Below are positions 63,127 to 64,000 of a stretch of DNA of 64,000 nt, piece by piece (position 1 is the first letter of the stretch; every line of letters begins with the position of its first letter). Position numbers and translations under genes: made by a program. A model generated the notes under the pieces. That model had not been told where the DNA came from. It was given only the letters and a program-made list of their open reading frames with translations, and did not search any database. The stretch is from CAWCBG01 sp963793845 (GTDB taxonomy: Bacteria; Acidobacteriota; Terriglobia; Terriglobales; Acidobacteriaceae), in assembly GCA_963793845.1 (NCBI GenBank), contig CAWCBG010000002.1, positions 806,001-870,000 on the forward strand. The letters run 5' to 3'.

Positions 63127-63526
63127 CAAAACACCACGTCACCATGTCGCCAGCCGTCCCTGTTTCCATACGTTTCTTTATTTTCATGTATGTATGTTGT
63201 TGAAGGTAAATGGAATGATGGAGAGAGCACCACAAGGGCCCTTGGCGACACGGTGGCAATGGCGACACCGGGGGTGGGTTAAATCTTCAGCACTGTTTCT
63301 AGGTAGCCCTCCGCCGATCTCTACGCTACATAAACAACAAATTCTTGAATTCGGAAATTTACTGTTTATGCGGGAAAAGGAATTGCGGCGCTCTTTTGGA
63401 GAGATGTGCTCAAGATTTTGACCCGCCCCTCCCTTGTCTGCCTTCGCCGCCACTATCGGCGTGCATCCAGAGTAATCGAAAACCCCGCCTTGACATCGGC
63501 GGGGCCGGAATTTCATAACGAAGTGG
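63127..63526. other. Spacer between primase and integrase genes
   Basis: A 400-bp gap, more AT-rich around 63165-63220 and 63300-63370. No convincing gene is seen: a minus-strand frame through it has Cys pairs but no ribosome site and no coding character. It could carry the element's origin or attachment region; no repeats are clear enough to say. Confidence 0.4.
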
Positions 63527-64000
63527 CTATCGTGAGAGTAGGCTCAGACGCTCATGCACAGCCTGGAGGTCTGCCGTCGTCATGTGCGCGTATCGCTTTG
63601 TCGTATCGAGGTCCGAGTGCCCCATGACCTTTTGCAACAGAAAGACATTTCCGCCCCGGCGCAAGTAGCCGGTTGCGAACGTGTGCCGGGTTGCGTGGAG
63701 CGTCCGCGCTGGCGCGTTGAATCCCAACGACAGGCAAAGCCTCTTCACATATCGCAGCACGTTGCGCCGGTGGAGCGCCGTCTCCGCCGATGTTGCGAAG
63801 AGAAGAGATTCCGGCTTGCGGGTGAAGTCCGTAATGTAGCGATGGATGGCCTTTCGCAACTCGAAGCTGATTGGAACCACCCGCTGCTTGCGACCCTTGC
63901 CGTCCAGCGTAACGAGCAAATCATCAAGATTGATATCGGACACGCGCAGCTTTAGGACTTCACCAATCCGTGCCCCCGTATCGAATAGGAACAACAGGAT
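63527..64000 (-). CDS. Tyrosine recombinase/integrase (5' part outside window)
   Basis: The C-terminal catalytic domain (about 157 residues) of a phage-type integrase; the frame runs off the window. Catalytic residues are visible: Arg in FDTGARIGEVLKLRVSDINL, His-x-x-Arg in ARTLHATRHTFATGYLRRGG, and His plus Tyr nucleophile in VMGHSDLDTTKRYAHMT. A beta-hairpin Lys is likely in LDGKGRKQRVVPI. It catalyses site-specific integration and excision, probably at tRNA-Pro 52828. The sequence is XerD-like in the catalytic domain, so a Xer-type role cannot be excluded without the N-terminus. Confidence 0.93.
   Translation of the reverse strand: MLLFLFDTGARIGEVLKLRVSDINLDDLLVTLDGKGRKQRVVPISFELRKAIHRYITDFTRKPESLLFATSAETALHRRNVLRYVKRLCLSLGFNAPARTLHATRHTFATGYLRRGGNVFLLQKVMGHSDLDTTKRYAHMTTADLQAVHERLSLLSR

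Larger units (their letters stand above)
52860..64000. mobile_element. Putative integrative element at tRNA-Pro (right end outside window)
   Basis: From the 3' half of tRNA-Pro to the window end all genes are of accessory type: an N6-methylase/nuclease, an IS, a GmrSD-like nuclease, a zinc-finger protein, a small protein, a primase-polymerase and a tyrosine recombinase. No housekeeping gene interrupts them. Structural phage or conjugation genes are absent in the part seen. This fits a phage satellite or small integrative element with defence cargo. A second copy of the tRNA 3' end, which would mark the other boundary, was not found by eye before 64000, so the limits are provisional. Confidence 0.6.

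Noticed and set aside
63184..63516. Minus-strand frame with Cys pairs between primase and integrase
   Set aside because: No ribosome site, biased composition and no recognisable domain; the Cys spacing does not match a known finger.
63130..64000. Second attachment site (repeat of the tRNA-Pro 3' end) near the integrase
   Set aside because: No match of useful length to 52860-52904 was found by eye; it probably lies beyond the window.

Overview
The window looks like a high-GC chromosomal segment of an Acidobacteriota bacterium (Terriglobia / Koribacter-like). This is inferred from gene content: an ADOP-type MacB/FtsX permease, a Ser/Thr kinase fused to a C-terminal beta-propeller, PEP-CTERM exported proteins, sigma-54 regulation, a GH5-CBM2 cellulase, and GC-rich palindromic repeats between genes. 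No 16S or other decisive marker is present.

Layout. 1-5.3 kb: 3' end of ligA, a gene-free stretch with interspersed repeats, two PEP-CTERM genes (one with an in-frame TGA) and a divergent LuxR-type regulator. 5.3-6.5 kb: a composite repeat cluster whose last copy supplies the 3' end of a DinB-family gene. 6.5-15.3 kb: DinB, YdeI/DUF1905, serine hydrolase, M23-like protein, DHA2 exporter, old-yellow-enzyme and a Phd/VapC-type toxin-antitoxin pair. 15.4-29 kb: a long minus-strand run with a DUF4136 protein, an arylsulfatase with an unusual membrane hairpin, an ABM monooxygenase, a sigma-54 activator, a kinase, an ADOP permease and an AI-2E transporter. 29-46 kb: two paralogous single-TM proteins flanking an SMR pump, greA with a CDP-alcohol phosphatidyltransferase, purF and purL, a frameshifted DHA2 exporter, HAD, acyltransferase and hydantoinase B genes, a 17-codon Lys/Ala-rich micro-gene with a structured leader and strong terminator, and a frameshifted Ig-repeat phosphoesterase. 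46-52.5 kb: MerR regulator, GT-C glycosyltransferase, ybaK and the cellulase.

52.8-64 kb: a tRNA-Pro(GGG) gene followed by what looks like an integrated element. It holds a type IIG-like restriction-methylation gene split by an IS407-group IS3 element, a GmrSD-like DUF262/DUF1524 nuclease with a zinc-finger partner, a divergent promoter with an ACTAGACG dyad, a small protein overlapping a primase-polymerase/ATPase gene, and a tyrosine recombinase running off the window. No capsid, portal or conjugation genes are seen. The set (integrase, replication module, divergent control region, defence cargo) resembles a phage satellite or small integrative element, and is the best candidate for an undescribed system here.

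Four genes carry lesions whose repair can be read directly: the TGA in the PEP-CTERM gene, one extra T in the DHA2 gene, a CGGA duplication in the phosphoesterase gene, and the IS in the restriction gene. The first three could be real mutations or assembly errors; the IS insertion is clearly biological.
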